Below are positions 7,739-15,546 of a DNA stretch of 35,440 nt, one piece after another. The stretch comes from an uncultured Lachnospiraceae bacterium (lineage in GTDB: Bacteria > Bacillota > Clostridia > Lachnospirales > Lachnospiraceae), in assembly GCA_947174665.1 (NCBI GenBank), contig CAMWJV010000022.1:1-35440 (forward strand), in the 5' to 3' direction. Each line of letters starts with the position of its first letter. Position 1 is the first letter of the stretch. The translations under genes and the position numbers were made by a program. The notes beneath the pieces are model-generated. The model was not told the origin of the DNA. It was given only the letters and a program-made list of their open reading frames with translations, and ran no database searches.

Positions 7739-7967
7739 TTAATTTTTTCTTAGCTCTCCTCCAGTAAATGCCGGCTACAGCGCCAATTGCGATCACTATT
7801 CCCGACACAGCCTGAATCACATAGGTCATGACAGAAGGGTCAATATAAGCATAGCCGTTTGCCCCGAATAAAAGCATTCCGGCAATAAAAAAATAGAAAC
7901 CCGCACCAACTGCAACCGCAAAATTCTTTATTGATCTTTTAACTGAATCTTTCTTAAAATGATGCAT
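7665..7967 (-). CDS. Small membrane protein (two helices, YIDP motif)
   Basis: 100 residues. A basic start is followed by a membrane helix at about 15-38, an outside loop with YAYIDPS, a second helix at about 47-67, then a charged cytoplasmic tail rich in Lys, Asp and Glu. Short proteins with a YIDP loop between two helices occur in cell-surface polymer clusters, but no biochemical role is assigned here. AAGGAG overlaps the last codons of the upstream fusion gene, and the start lies 2 nt past that stop, so the genes are co-translated. The 3' end overlaps the signal peptidase gene. It is probably an accessory subunit of the polymer machinery. Confidence 0.8.
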   Translation of the reverse strand: MHHFKKDSVKRSIKNFAVAVGAGFYFFIAGMLLFGANGYAYIDPSVMTYVIQAVSGIVIAIGAVAGIYWRRAKKKLNEKFDIDENKNKEVESDDIEVYKE

Positions 7968-7969
7968 GT

Positions 7970-9865
7970 TTATTTTCTCCTTTTCGCTATTTTTTCCTGT
8001 AATGAACTGATTATATATCCCGCGCCCGTTTCTGCACTGCTGCCGGGATTGTATACATATTCTTCCACAAAAGAATGAATACGTTCTTTATAAAACGACT
8101 GCATTTTTATAAGCCTGTCTACCGTTTCCGGAATTTTGCCCATTTCATCTAAATTGAGTGAACAGCCTATTTCCTCCCTCAGCAATATATTAAGCGGAAC
8201 CGTATCAATCTTGTTATATTCCGGATTCATGACTTTCATGGGCGTATTGATAAACAGCACCGGCTTTTCAGTAGTATAAGCATATTCATAGGCGATTCCG
8301 GACCAATCCGTTATCATAACATCCGCTTCGAACACAGTTTGATTCGATGAAAAATCTGTCTGAATTTCAATATTGTCCCGGTTGCTGTATTTCTGCTTCA
8401 AAGAATTCATAAATACTTTTTTTTGTCTTACATGCTGCGGATGCGGCCTTACAATAATCTGATAAGGCCTGTGGACTAAACTGTCCAAAATCTCTTCAAG
8501 GCAGCTGTCAACAATATTATCCGGCTGCCATGAGGGTGCGATCAGGATCGTAGTTTCCTTGCTTCCGGAGGAATGCGCACTGTAACTTTCTTTCATGTCA
8601 TCCAGCAATCCGTACCCCCATTCCACCAGTTTCTTTTGGGGCAGATCATATACCGCCTCTGTTTTCTCAATTTCTTCCTTCTGATGCTTTCCGACACAAA
8701 ACACAGTGTCATAATGATTCATGGAACCGGTGCGCATCGTCAGGTTTAAGCTGTCCATACCATGAGGAATATAAATGTATTCTATATCATCCCGCACATA
8801 ACTTCTTTTTATGTGGAAATTATCAAGATCCGGCATTGTCATAACCACAATATCCGCATCCATTTTCATCATCATTGTGATCAGGCGCTTTTCACCAATA
8901 TAATAAGCCTTCAGCCTGCTGTTGCTTTTTTCCAGTTGGAAAATATTATCATCAGGGTCGCTGGTAATATAGTGAATAATAATATTTGTCCTGCTCAACA
9001 GGTATTCGATGATTCCGCGATAATATTTATAAAAGCCGCTGCCTTCCGAATAAAAGACAACATGCTTATTTACCACAGAAAAAAATCTTTTATAATCTGC
9101 TCGTTCTCTCCTTGCCAGGACAGATCCAAAACTATTTTTCCCTGTTTTACCAATTCCCTCCAGCTCACTCAGCTTCTGTTTGCTGTCATTCAGTTTTTCA
9201 TAGTCAATATACTTGCCGGGATTAATGGCAATGTTAAGCGCAAAAAGCAACACTATGGCAAATAAGTTGCTTGCCGTCCAATAGACAGCTACTCCGACAG
9301 GTACAAACCAGCCGAGCCAGAGAGACAGGGCCACTGAAAAAATCAGCACGCCGTATTGACTCCTCTTTGATTGTTCCATTTGCAGAACATTTGCGGCGTT
9401 TTGGGCAACACCAAGAAGCCATGCTGAAACACCTGCAATGACAGGTGAAAAGATCAGCATGCCCCCTTTCTCCGAAGGCACAAGGCTTAGATCGATCCCA
9501 AAAAAGTCCATGGATATCTCCGGATCTCCGATACCGGCTTTAATAACTTCAATCACTCCCAGCAACAACAATATCTGAAGTATCATAGGCACCACAGAGG
9601 CAAAAGGATTATATTTTTCCCGTTTGAATATTTTGGCCTGTTCTTCAGCAATCAGATCCTTGTCACCAAAAAGGCGTATCTTCATGTAATTTATTTCGGG
9701 CTGCATCTTTACCATCTTAATAGAGTTTTTTTGTACCCATACAGATACGGGTAACAAGATTATTTTGCTTAACAAGGTAAAAAGGATGATTGCAAACCCA
9801 TAATTGTTAACCAAAAAATAACAGCCGCTCATTATCCATGTAAGTATATTTACAAGAATTTTCAT
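7970..9865 (-). CDS. YidC/Oxa1-like insertase fused to CDP-glycerol glycerophosphotransferase
   Basis: About 631 residues from the ATG at 9863-9865. The first 225 or so are a YidC/Oxa1 core: NNYGFAIILFTLLSKIILLP, then MQPEI, a cytoplasmic hairpin with a KYNP segment, and three further helices. The positively charged groove residue, usually Arg in Gram-positive YidC, is Lys here. After a charged linker comes a TagF/TagB-type domain with IPHG, RPHPQ and ITDWSGIAYEYA, which would transfer glycerol phosphate from CDP-glycerol to a membrane acceptor. The start is chosen because AGAGG lies 6 nt upstream, and because the longer TTG-start frame (9913) would begin inside the promoter. It is the first gene of the envelope operon. 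The fusion suggests polymer priming linked to membrane insertion or export (inference). Confidence 0.9.
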   Translation of the reverse strand: MKILVNILTWIMSGCYFLVNNYGFAIILFTLLSKIILLPVSVWVQKNSIKMVKMQPEINYMKIRLFGDKDLIAEEQAKIFKREKYNPFASVVPMILQILLLLGVIEVIKAGIGDPEISMDFFGIDLSLVPSEKGGMLIFSPVIAGVSAWLLGVAQNAANVLQMEQSKRSQYGVLIFSVALSLWLGWFVPVGVAVYWTASNLFAIVLLFALNIAINPGKYIDYEKLNDSKQKLSELEGIGKTGKNSFGSVLARRERADYKRFFSVVNKHVVFYSEGSGFYKYYRGIIEYLLSRTNIIIHYITSDPDDNIFQLEKSNSRLKAYYIGEKRLITMMMKMDADIVVMTMPDLDNFHIKRSYVRDDIEYIYIPHGMDSLNLTMRTGSMNHYDTVFCVGKHQKEEIEKTEAVYDLPQKKLVEWGYGLLDDMKESYSAHSSGSKETTILIAPSWQPDNIVDSCLEEILDSLVHRPYQIIVRPHPQHVRQKKVFMNSLKQKYSNRDNIEIQTDFSSNQTVFEADVMITDWSGIAYEYAYTTEKPVLFINTPMKVMNPEYNKIDTVPLNILLREEIGCSLNLDEMGKIPETVDRLIKMQSFYKERIHSFVEEYVYNPGSSAETGAGYIISSLQEKIAKRRK

Positions 9866-9901
9866 GCCGAACCTCTGATACCAGTATTTTACATATTTTT
9901 C

Positions 9902-9931
9902 AGTATATGACAACTACTTACGAAATGTCAA
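9902..9931 (-). promoter_or_regulatory. Promoter of the YidC-glycerophosphotransferase operon
   Basis: On the minus strand a consensus TTGACA (9926-9931) and TATACT (9902-9907) are 18 nt apart. The predicted start near 9895 leaves a leader of about 30 nt before the ATG at 9865. This rules out the upstream TTG at 9911-9913 as a start codon. Confidence 0.75.
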
Positions 9932-9975
9932 GAACATAACCTCCCTTGTGTTTCCGCAGAAATGCTGTTCACATA

Positions 9976-9996
9976 AGTCTCCCGGGTACGGAGACT
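9976..9996. repeat. AGTCTCC palindrome, possible transcript-end hairpin
   Basis: AGTCTCC (9976-9982) and GGAGACT (9990-9996) pair around a 7-nt loop. The same core with a nearly identical loop occurs in the terminator at 15402-15458. Here it lies between the end of the DUF2812 operon and the promoter of the envelope operon but lacks a T tract, so termination is uncertain. Confidence 0.5.
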
Positions 9997-10013
9997 ATAT
10001 ACCGGATTTTAGT

Positions 10014-11561
10014 TTATCTCTTATACACAAGCCTGTAACTGCCCGTAACAGTGGAAGTCCCATCGGGCTGCCAGGGGAAATCCTCTATAACGCTTGCTTC
10101 CACTCCGACGAGCCCGGAATATTCCAGCCAATCCTCCTCACAGTTTAAGACATAGAAAGAAAGGTTATAGCTGCCGCTGTCCAAATGAAAGGGGAAAGAT
10201 TCCACATCCAGATATGTGGCGCCCGTTGTGTCAAAGTATATCTCATCCTCATCTTTAAGCACCACTGCTGCAATGACCCCTTCCCGGTCAACCTCCCATT
10301 TGGCATAAAAAATGTATTCTCCCGCCTGCGAAATATCAATGTCGAACTCCTCCCACAGTATGGAATCCCGGCTGCTCTCGGCCGTATATTGAAAATTTCC
10401 TTCCGCTGAAATATTGTTGCGTGTAAAAAGCAGAAGCAGACCAAACACCTGGCCGATAACGGCCACGGACGTAACCAGAATAATGATTTTCCTGCCCACA
10501 GAGTTACTGAAATTGTCGAACATTCCCAATATTCTTTTGGCGAATAATAGGACCATGGATACAAAAACAAGGGTCGCACACAGTGATACTGCAATCGGAT
10601 GAAACCCGGTATTATCTATAAATTTAACAAGATCATCACCCGGATTGGCAAGATTCATCAGACAGCATAAAGGACCCACAATCCATGAAATGATCGAAAG
10701 CAGAAATTCCCCTGACATTATAACCAGTGAAATGTTCAATAGGGAATGCTTTTTCGACCCTCTGCAAAGCAGGAGAACTGCCGCCGCTGTTATAAGCGGC
10801 AATAACACTCCTGCCACATCAACGAATGCCAATGATAAATTTCCCACAACCCCTTTATATGTCATATGCGCATCCGAACCAAAGGGCTGGAATCCCGTAA
10901 CAGTTCCGCCGCAGATCCATACAGCGATACAATGCCCCAGCTCATGCAGAAAAGAATACAGGAAGGGCGCACAGCAGATCAGACATATGGCAATACCTAC
11001 TGTATGCATTCGCGGCCCGGATACAGAAGACGCCATGCCCTGTCCATGCTCCCGCCTGTTCTTCAGCTCTGCCAGTATTCCGTTCAGGCGCAGGATCTGC
11101 CCAAGAAATACTGCCAGAAAGACCGCCGCCAGCAAGGCGGACACCCAGCCCACAGCATTTTTCAGCATCACAGCGGAAGTAACTCCATAAAACAAACCTA
11201 CTCCTTCTATCATGCTGACTGCCTGGAACATATTTCTGATCTTCCTATAGTGCTCATAGGTAGACTCCGCATCCGTATACAATTCAAAAGGCCCTTCCTC
11301 CGCCTTTCTGCGCAGAATAACCCAGGGGCCCCAAAGGCACACGATCTCCACCCCCATCTCACACATAAACTGCCGGTAACTCTCCGGCACACTGAACATT
11401 TTTTCTGCAATATCAACCTGATAAATGTATTCCCCCGGCTCACATTCAGCAAAACGGTAAAAGCCGAAGAAAAAGCCTGTCAGTGCCTTTCCCTGTTTTG
11501 CCATGCTGTTGAGCCACTCCGTCGTCTCATTTGTGTTGAAACTCCATCGAAATTTAACCAT
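10014..11561 (-). CDS. DUF2812 domain fused to a membrane zincin (HELGH), second paralogue
   Basis: 515 residues. A DUF2812-type N-terminal domain covers about 1-115 and is rich in aromatic residues (GFFFGFYRF, CEPGEYIYQ). Two helices follow near 120-170, then a membrane segment containing FLHELGHC near 205-213, whose HExxH is the zinc-protease signature of site-2-protease-like and related membrane zincins. More helices run to about 375, and an outside beta-rich domain (about 385-510) with WEEFDIDISQAGEY completes the protein. DUF2812 genes usually accompany PadR regulators, as here. It is a paralogue of the protein at 11634-13178, 72 nt upstream, so a gene duplication is evident. The start has AAGGAAAA upstream. 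The substrate is unknown and protease activity is inferred from one motif. Confidence 0.82.
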   Translation of the reverse strand: MVKFRWSFNTNETTEWLNSMAKQGKALTGFFFGFYRFAECEPGEYIYQVDIAEKMFSVPESYRQFMCEMGVEIVCLWGPWVILRRKAEEGPFELYTDAESTYEHYRKIRNMFQAVSMIEGVGLFYGVTSAVMLKNAVGWVSALLAAVFLAVFLGQILRLNGILAELKNRREHGQGMASSVSGPRMHTVGIAICLICCAPFLYSFLHELGHCIAVWICGGTVTGFQPFGSDAHMTYKGVVGNLSLAFVDVAGVLLPLITAAAVLLLCRGSKKHSLLNISLVIMSGEFLLSIISWIVGPLCCLMNLANPGDDLVKFIDNTGFHPIAVSLCATLVFVSMVLLFAKRILGMFDNFSNSVGRKIIILVTSVAVIGQVFGLLLLFTRNNISAEGNFQYTAESSRDSILWEEFDIDISQAGEYIFYAKWEVDREGVIAAVVLKDEDEIYFDTTGATYLDVESFPFHLDSGSYNLSFYVLNCEEDWLEYSGLVGVEASVIEDFPWQPDGTSTVTGSYRLVYKR

Positions 11562-11633
11562 TTCTGTTTTCCTTTCACTCTGTTGTCAGAAACTTGTTTT
11601 GTCTCTTTTACTCTTCACTTTTACTCTTATAAG

Positions 11634-13178
11634 TCAATTCCGGTTATAAACCGGCGCTAGACTGTAGCTTCCCGTGACAGTGGCTGCCCCGTCGGGCTGC
11701 CAGGAATAATCCTCCAACCCGCTTGCATCCCTTCCGGTAATCCTGCAATATTCCAGCCAGTCCTCTTCACAGCTCATAAAATAAAACGATAGGGTATAGC
11801 TGCCGCTGTCCAAATAAAAAGGGCCGGATTCCAGGGTTAAATACGATGCGCTGGCGCCGTTGTATATCCCATCCTCATCTTTCAATATCACTGCCGCAAG
11901 GACTCCTTCCCGGTCAATCTCCCATTCGAGATAAAAGCTATAGTCTCCCGCCTGTGAAATATCAATATCTAATTCCTGCCACAGTATGGAATCCTGCCTG
12001 CCCTCAGCCGTATATAGAAAATTACCTTTCGCAGGAACTTTTCCGAATGCAAAGAATAAAAAAAACATATCCATGGCAGCGACTATGGCTGTGACCAGAA
12101 TAATATATTTCCTGACCGCAGATCTGCTGAAATCGTCGAACATTCCCAGCATCCTTCTGGCAAATAAAAGGACTATGGACACGAAAACAAGAGTTGCACA
12201 GAGTGCCACTGCCGCCGGATGAAATCCTGTGTCATCAATAAAGTGAATAACATCCTCACGCGGATTGACATAGTTCAACAGACACAATAAGGGTTCTATT
12301 ATCCAGAGAATAACCGGCGAAATGAAATTCGCTGACATGATCAGCAGTAACATATTCAGCAGCGAACGTTTTTTCGAATTTCTGTAAAACAGGAGAACTG
12401 CCGCCGCTATCATAAACGGCAGTAAAGCTCCTGCCACATGAACGAATCCCCTTGATAAACTTTCGACAACCCCTGTATATGTCATATGGGCGTCCGAGCC
12501 AAAGGGATGGAATCCCGTAACGGTTCCGCCGCAGATCCACACAGCGATACAATGTCCCAGCTCATGCAGGAAGGAATACAGGAATGGCACACAGCAGAGA
12601 AATACGGCAATGCATCCTCCATGCTTTCGCAGCACAGATGCGGAGACTGCCTCTCCCTGCCCGGGCTCCAGCCTGCTCTTCAGGTCTTTCAGTATTCCAC
12701 TCAGGTGCATACTCTCCTTCAAAAATGCCGCCAAAAAAACCGCTATCACCAAAGCAGTCACCAGACCTGAAGCACCTTTAAAAATCTCACCATAAATAAC
12801 CATATTAAGCAGACCGGCAGCTGTTATCATACTGGCTACCTGAAACATATTCCTGATCTTTACATAGTGCTCAAGTGAAGACCCTGCATCCGTGTACAGT
12901 TCAAAAGGCCCATCCTCCGCCTTTTTGCGCAGAACAACCCAGAACCCCCAGATGCACACGATCTCCACTCCCATCTCACACATAAACTGCCGATAACTCT
13001 CCGGCAAGCTGAATATTTTGTCCACCATATCCAGCTGATAAATATACTCTCCCGGCTCACACTTTGTAAAACGGTAACCTCCGAAGAAAAAACCTGTCAT
13101 GGCCCACCCCTGCTCTGCCATCCGGTTGAGCCATTTTGTCTCTTTATCACTGTCAAAGAACAGTCTAAACTTAACCAT
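11634..13178 (-). CDS. DUF2812 domain fused to a membrane zincin (HELGH), first paralogue
   Basis: 514 residues, with the same domain order as its neighbour: DUF2812-like 1-115, helices, FLHELGHC in a membrane segment near 205, the shared GGTVTGFHPFGSDAHMTY stretch, more helices, and an outside beta-rich domain from about 385. The two proteins are clearly homologous throughout, and the zincin motif and GSDAHMTY are fully conserved between them, so both are probably functional. The start has GAGGG a few bases upstream and lies 33 nt after the DUF6440 gene, so one transcript from the PadR promoter is likely. What it cleaves, or whether it cleaves at all, is not visible. A role in envelope stress or signalling is only suggested by the PadR context. 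Confidence 0.82.
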   Translation of the reverse strand: MVKFRLFFDSDKETKWLNRMAEQGWAMTGFFFGGYRFTKCEPGEYIYQLDMVDKIFSLPESYRQFMCEMGVEIVCIWGFWVVLRKKAEDGPFELYTDAGSSLEHYVKIRNMFQVASMITAAGLLNMVIYGEIFKGASGLVTALVIAVFLAAFLKESMHLSGILKDLKSRLEPGQGEAVSASVLRKHGGCIAVFLCCVPFLYSFLHELGHCIAVWICGGTVTGFHPFGSDAHMTYTGVVESLSRGFVHVAGALLPFMIAAAVLLFYRNSKKRSLLNMLLLIMSANFISPVILWIIEPLLCLLNYVNPREDVIHFIDDTGFHPAAVALCATLVFVSIVLLFARRMLGMFDDFSRSAVRKYIILVTAIVAAMDMFFLFFAFGKVPAKGNFLYTAEGRQDSILWQELDIDISQAGDYSFYLEWEIDREGVLAAVILKDEDGIYNGASASYLTLESGPFYLDSGSYTLSFYFMSCEEDWLEYCRITGRDASGLEDYSWQPDGAATVTGSYSLAPVYNRN

Positions 13179-13211
13179 TTTTCCCTCTCATTCCGCCGCT
13201 CAGGCAGCATT

Positions 13212-13385
13212 CTATTTTCTACCTGTTACAATGGGCTTTCCTTCATTGTCAAGCAGCGGCGTAAAGCCTCCTGCATATCCGAAACGGTAAAACACATAAT
13301 TAACACCTGTTTCTGTATCAATCCAAATTTCAGTTCTGACAACGAATCCCTGACTATAAACCCTTACAAAACGATTCATAAACAT
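13212..13385 (-). CDS. DUF6440-like small protein
   Basis: 57 residues. The sequence MFMNRFVRVYSQGF followed by TGVNYVFYRFGYAGGFTPLLD and GKPIV matches the small DUF6440 family, whose hallmark is a TGVNY(L/V)F...GYAGG.TPLLD core. The function is unknown. The first ATG overlaps the PadR stop (TAATG), and GGAGG lies 4 nt before it. A second ATG at 13379 gives a 10-nt spacing and is equally possible. The tight coupling with padR and the position just before the DUF2812 genes make it part of the PadR operon. Confidence 0.8.
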   Translation of the reverse strand: MFMNRFVRVYSQGFVVRTEIWIDTETGVNYVFYRFGYAGGFTPLLDNEGKPIVTGRK

Positions 13386-13696
13386 TATTCCTCCTCAAAA
13401 ATTGCAGCATTTGCCAACAGTTCCTCCAGGCGCATCTTTTCCTCGCGAAACATGCCAACGCCCACATCTGTAATGATATACAGCTTCTTTTTTCGAGAAT
13501 CCGTCTCCTCGCTGTAAATACGTATCCAGCCCTTCTCCATCATGGTCTGAATAGCTCCGTACAGTGTGCCCGCCCCCAGCACTACTCTGCCCTTTGTCAA
13601 CTCCTCCACCTCACGAATGATACCGTATCCGTGGTTTGGCTTCCGCAGTGACAAAAGAATATAAAACAGTGCCTCTGTCAGTGGAATGTTTTTCAT
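13385..13696 (-). CDS. PadR-family transcriptional repressor
   Basis: 103 residues, typical of the short PadR subfamily 2. A winged helix covers about 5-80 with LTEALFYILLSLRKPNHGYGI and GRVVLGAGTLYGAIQTM, then the wing around KKLYIITDVG and a short C-terminal dimerisation helix. PadR proteins repress their own operon and respond to small molecules, often antimicrobials or lipids. GGGAGG lies upstream of the ATG. The promoter region carries palindromic CGATATAT sites, which fits autoregulation. It heads the operon DUF6440 - DUF2812-zincin - DUF2812-zincin. Confidence 0.95.
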   Translation of the reverse strand: MKNIPLTEALFYILLSLRKPNHGYGIIREVEELTKGRVVLGAGTLYGAIQTMMEKGWIRIYSEETDSRKKKLYIITDVGVGMFREEKMRLEELLANAAIFEEE

Positions 13697-13709
13697 ATAT
13701 GTCGCCTCC

Positions 13710-13755
13710 CGATATATCGTATTCTAAATATATCGCCGTCCGATATATTTGTCAA
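13710..13755 (-). promoter_or_regulatory. PadR operon promoter with palindromic operator sites
   Basis: On the minus strand TTGACA (13750-13755) and TATATT (13727-13732) are 17 nt apart. A perfect inverted repeat, ATATATCG (13728-13735) with CGATATAT (13741-13748), fills the spacer and -10. A second palindrome, CGATATATCG (13710-13719), lies next to the ribosome site. The layout is that of an autoregulated repressor; that PadR binds here is inference. Confidence 0.78.
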
Positions 13756-13766
13756 GATAGAAAATT

Positions 13767-13802
13767 AAAAAAAGTGCAAACCGAAATATTACAGTTTGCA
13801 CT
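13767..13802 (-). terminator. Intrinsic terminator of the MATE gene
   Basis: AGTGCAAAC (13773-13781) and GTTTGCACT (13794-13802) form a perfect 9-bp stem with a 12-nt loop. On the minus strand a T-rich tract follows (complement of 13760-13772). It lies 70 nt past the MATE stop and just before the PadR promoter. Confidence 0.85.
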
Positions 13803-13872
13803 CCAATATTATTAAGATAGGTATATTGCTCCGTTTATCAATTATCTACACCGTTTGCTTGCCGGAATAGTC

Positions 13873-15237
13873 TTATGTCGCCGTTTCGCAGGACTGTGCA
13901 GCTTCCTCTGCGTCCTTCCACGGGCCCCGGCTGAAAAACAGCACCGACAGCACTGTCCCCAGCACCCAGCCTACGGGCCACGCGCACCAGATTCCGGTGT
14001 CATCGAAGGGAATGGAAAGCAGGAACGCCAATGCCACCCTCAGGATCAGATCCGTAAACGTGGAAATCATGAATCTTCCCATCAACCCGGCCCCCCGGAG
14101 CACGCCGTCTGCCACCAGCTTTACGGATATAACAAAGTAGAAGGGAGACACGATCCGCAGAAACATTACACCTGTGTCAATGGCAGTACCCGTAATGTCC
14201 TCCATAAAGATGTAAACCAGAAAACGTCCCGCCAGCAGATAGAGCAGCACCAGCGGCACACATAACATCCACACCATCTTCCGGCCGGCGCGAAAGCCCT
14301 GTTTTACCCGGTACAGCTTTCCTGCACCGATGTTTTGTGATGTAAAGTTGGAAATACCGTTGCCCAGAGTTGTCAGGGAAGTGATCACCAGATTGTTCAG
14401 CTTGATAGCTGCAGAATATCCTGCCATGACAGAGGGACCAAAGCCGTTTATCACACTCTGAAGCACAATGTTGCCTACGGAGACAAAGCTCTGCTGCAGA
14501 ATGCTGGGAACCGCGATCATCGTAATTCTGCCCAGCAGAGGCCAGGAAAAGATTTTCACCTTTCCCTCCGTCTTAACAGAGGCCAGCCTCTTCAACACTA
14601 CCACCACGGCCAGCACACAGCTGACTCCCTGGCACAGGAATGTAGCCCAGGCCACGCCCGCCACACCCATGTCAAAGGTTTTTACAAATAGAATGTCCAT
14701 TACAATATTCGACAGAGAAGAACATGCAAGAAAAATAAAGGGTGTTCTGGAGTCTCCCAGAGCGGAAAAGATACCGGTACACACATTGTAGAAAAACAGA
14801 AAGGGCAGCCCCCACACATAAATATCCAGATAGAGGGCGGAGTCCGCAAAAACTTTTTCCGGGGTATTGATGAGATGCAGCAGCCAGTCACATCCGAAAA
14901 TGCCGAATACCATCAGTACGGCGCACAGGACACCTGTAGCAATCAGGGAGGTGTACACCGCTGTTTTCATCTCCCCGTAATCCTTTGTCCCAAAGAGACG
15001 GGAAACAATGACGGAACAGCCAATGTTGCACCCAAAAGCGAATGCAATGAAGATCAGCGTGATCTCATAGCTGTTTCCCACTGCCGCCAGGGCGTTCTCC
15101 CCTACAAATTTCCCCACCGTGAAGCTGTCTGCAATATTGTACAGCTGCTGGAAGATAATGCTGCCAAACAGCGGCAGACAGAACTGCCACAAAACCTTCC
15201 CGGGTTCTCCCACAGTCAAATCCTTATTCCTGCTCAT
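13873..15237 (-). CDS. MATE-family multidrug/sodium antiporter
   Basis: 454 residues, about twelve membrane helices and the normal MATE length. The N-terminal half opens with LWQFCLPLFGSIIFQQLYNIADSF and contains GDSRTPFIFL, and the C-terminal half repeats the fold (SFVSVGNIVLQSVINGFGP). This is the DinF/NorM-like branch that exports cationic drugs or metabolites using Na+ or H+. It is a single-gene unit with a near-consensus promoter at 15284-15311 and a terminator at 13767-13802. The substrate cannot be assigned from sequence. Confidence 0.94.
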   Translation of the reverse strand: MSRNKDLTVGEPGKVLWQFCLPLFGSIIFQQLYNIADSFTVGKFVGENALAAVGNSYEITLIFIAFAFGCNIGCSVIVSRLFGTKDYGEMKTAVYTSLIATGVLCAVLMVFGIFGCDWLLHLINTPEKVFADSALYLDIYVWGLPFLFFYNVCTGIFSALGDSRTPFIFLACSSLSNIVMDILFVKTFDMGVAGVAWATFLCQGVSCVLAVVVVLKRLASVKTEGKVKIFSWPLLGRITMIAVPSILQQSFVSVGNIVLQSVINGFGPSVMAGYSAAIKLNNLVITSLTTLGNGISNFTSQNIGAGKLYRVKQGFRAGRKMVWMLCVPLVLLYLLAGRFLVYIFMEDITGTAIDTGVMFLRIVSPFYFVISVKLVADGVLRGAGLMGRFMISTFTDLILRVALAFLLSIPFDDTGIWCAWPVGWVLGTVLSVLFFSRGPWKDAEEAAQSCETAT

Positions 15238-15283
15238 GTTCTTTCACCTGACTCTCACCCTTTTATCATTTTGTCCATGTTGC

Positions 15284-15311
15284 ATTATACTCTATAAAGG
15301 GGTATTGTCAA
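15284..15311 (-). promoter_or_regulatory. Consensus promoter of the MATE gene
   Basis: On the minus strand a perfect TTGACA (15306-15311) and a perfect TATAAT (15284-15289) are 16 nt apart. The predicted transcript start lies about 40 nt before the ATG. Within the roughly 310-nt gene-free stretch 15238-15546 I see only this promoter and the hairpin at 15402-15458. Confidence 0.85.
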
Positions 15312-15401
15312 GTCTTCAACACTGCATTTATGCGCTTAGAATTATAGTTCAGCCTTGCCTGCTATCAACCGCCCGGAACAATGGACTCTTACAAAGACCG
15401 T

Positions 15402-15458
15402 AAAAAACGTCGGTACTTAGTCTCCGTACTTGGGAGACTTAGTACCGCTACGTTTTTT
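15402..15458. terminator. Long palindromic terminator after the amidase/deacetylase gene
   Basis: A 57-bp interrupted palindrome: AAAAAACGT (15402-15410) with ACGTTTTTT (15450-15458), GGTACT (15412-15417) with AGTACC (15441-15446), and AGTCTCC (15419-15425) with GGAGACT (15433-15439) around a 7-nt loop. Runs of A and T on the two sides allow termination in both directions. The inner core recurs at 9976-9996. Confidence 0.85.
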
Positions 15459-15546
15459 CTTGAGTGAGAACGTGTCTGAGCAAGAGTTCATTGCTCTGGG
15501 CGGCGTGACTTGCTGCAAGACTGAACTGTCAGCTGCATTGGCATAC

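Noticed and set aside
9866-9913. Longer TTG start for the YidC fusion
   Set aside because: The TTG lies in the spacer of a strong promoter and has no ribosome site.
10866-11660. 264-codon plus-strand frame opposite the DUF2812-zincin gene
   Set aside because: An antisense shadow; His/Cys/Arg-rich composition typical of reversed membrane-protein codons.
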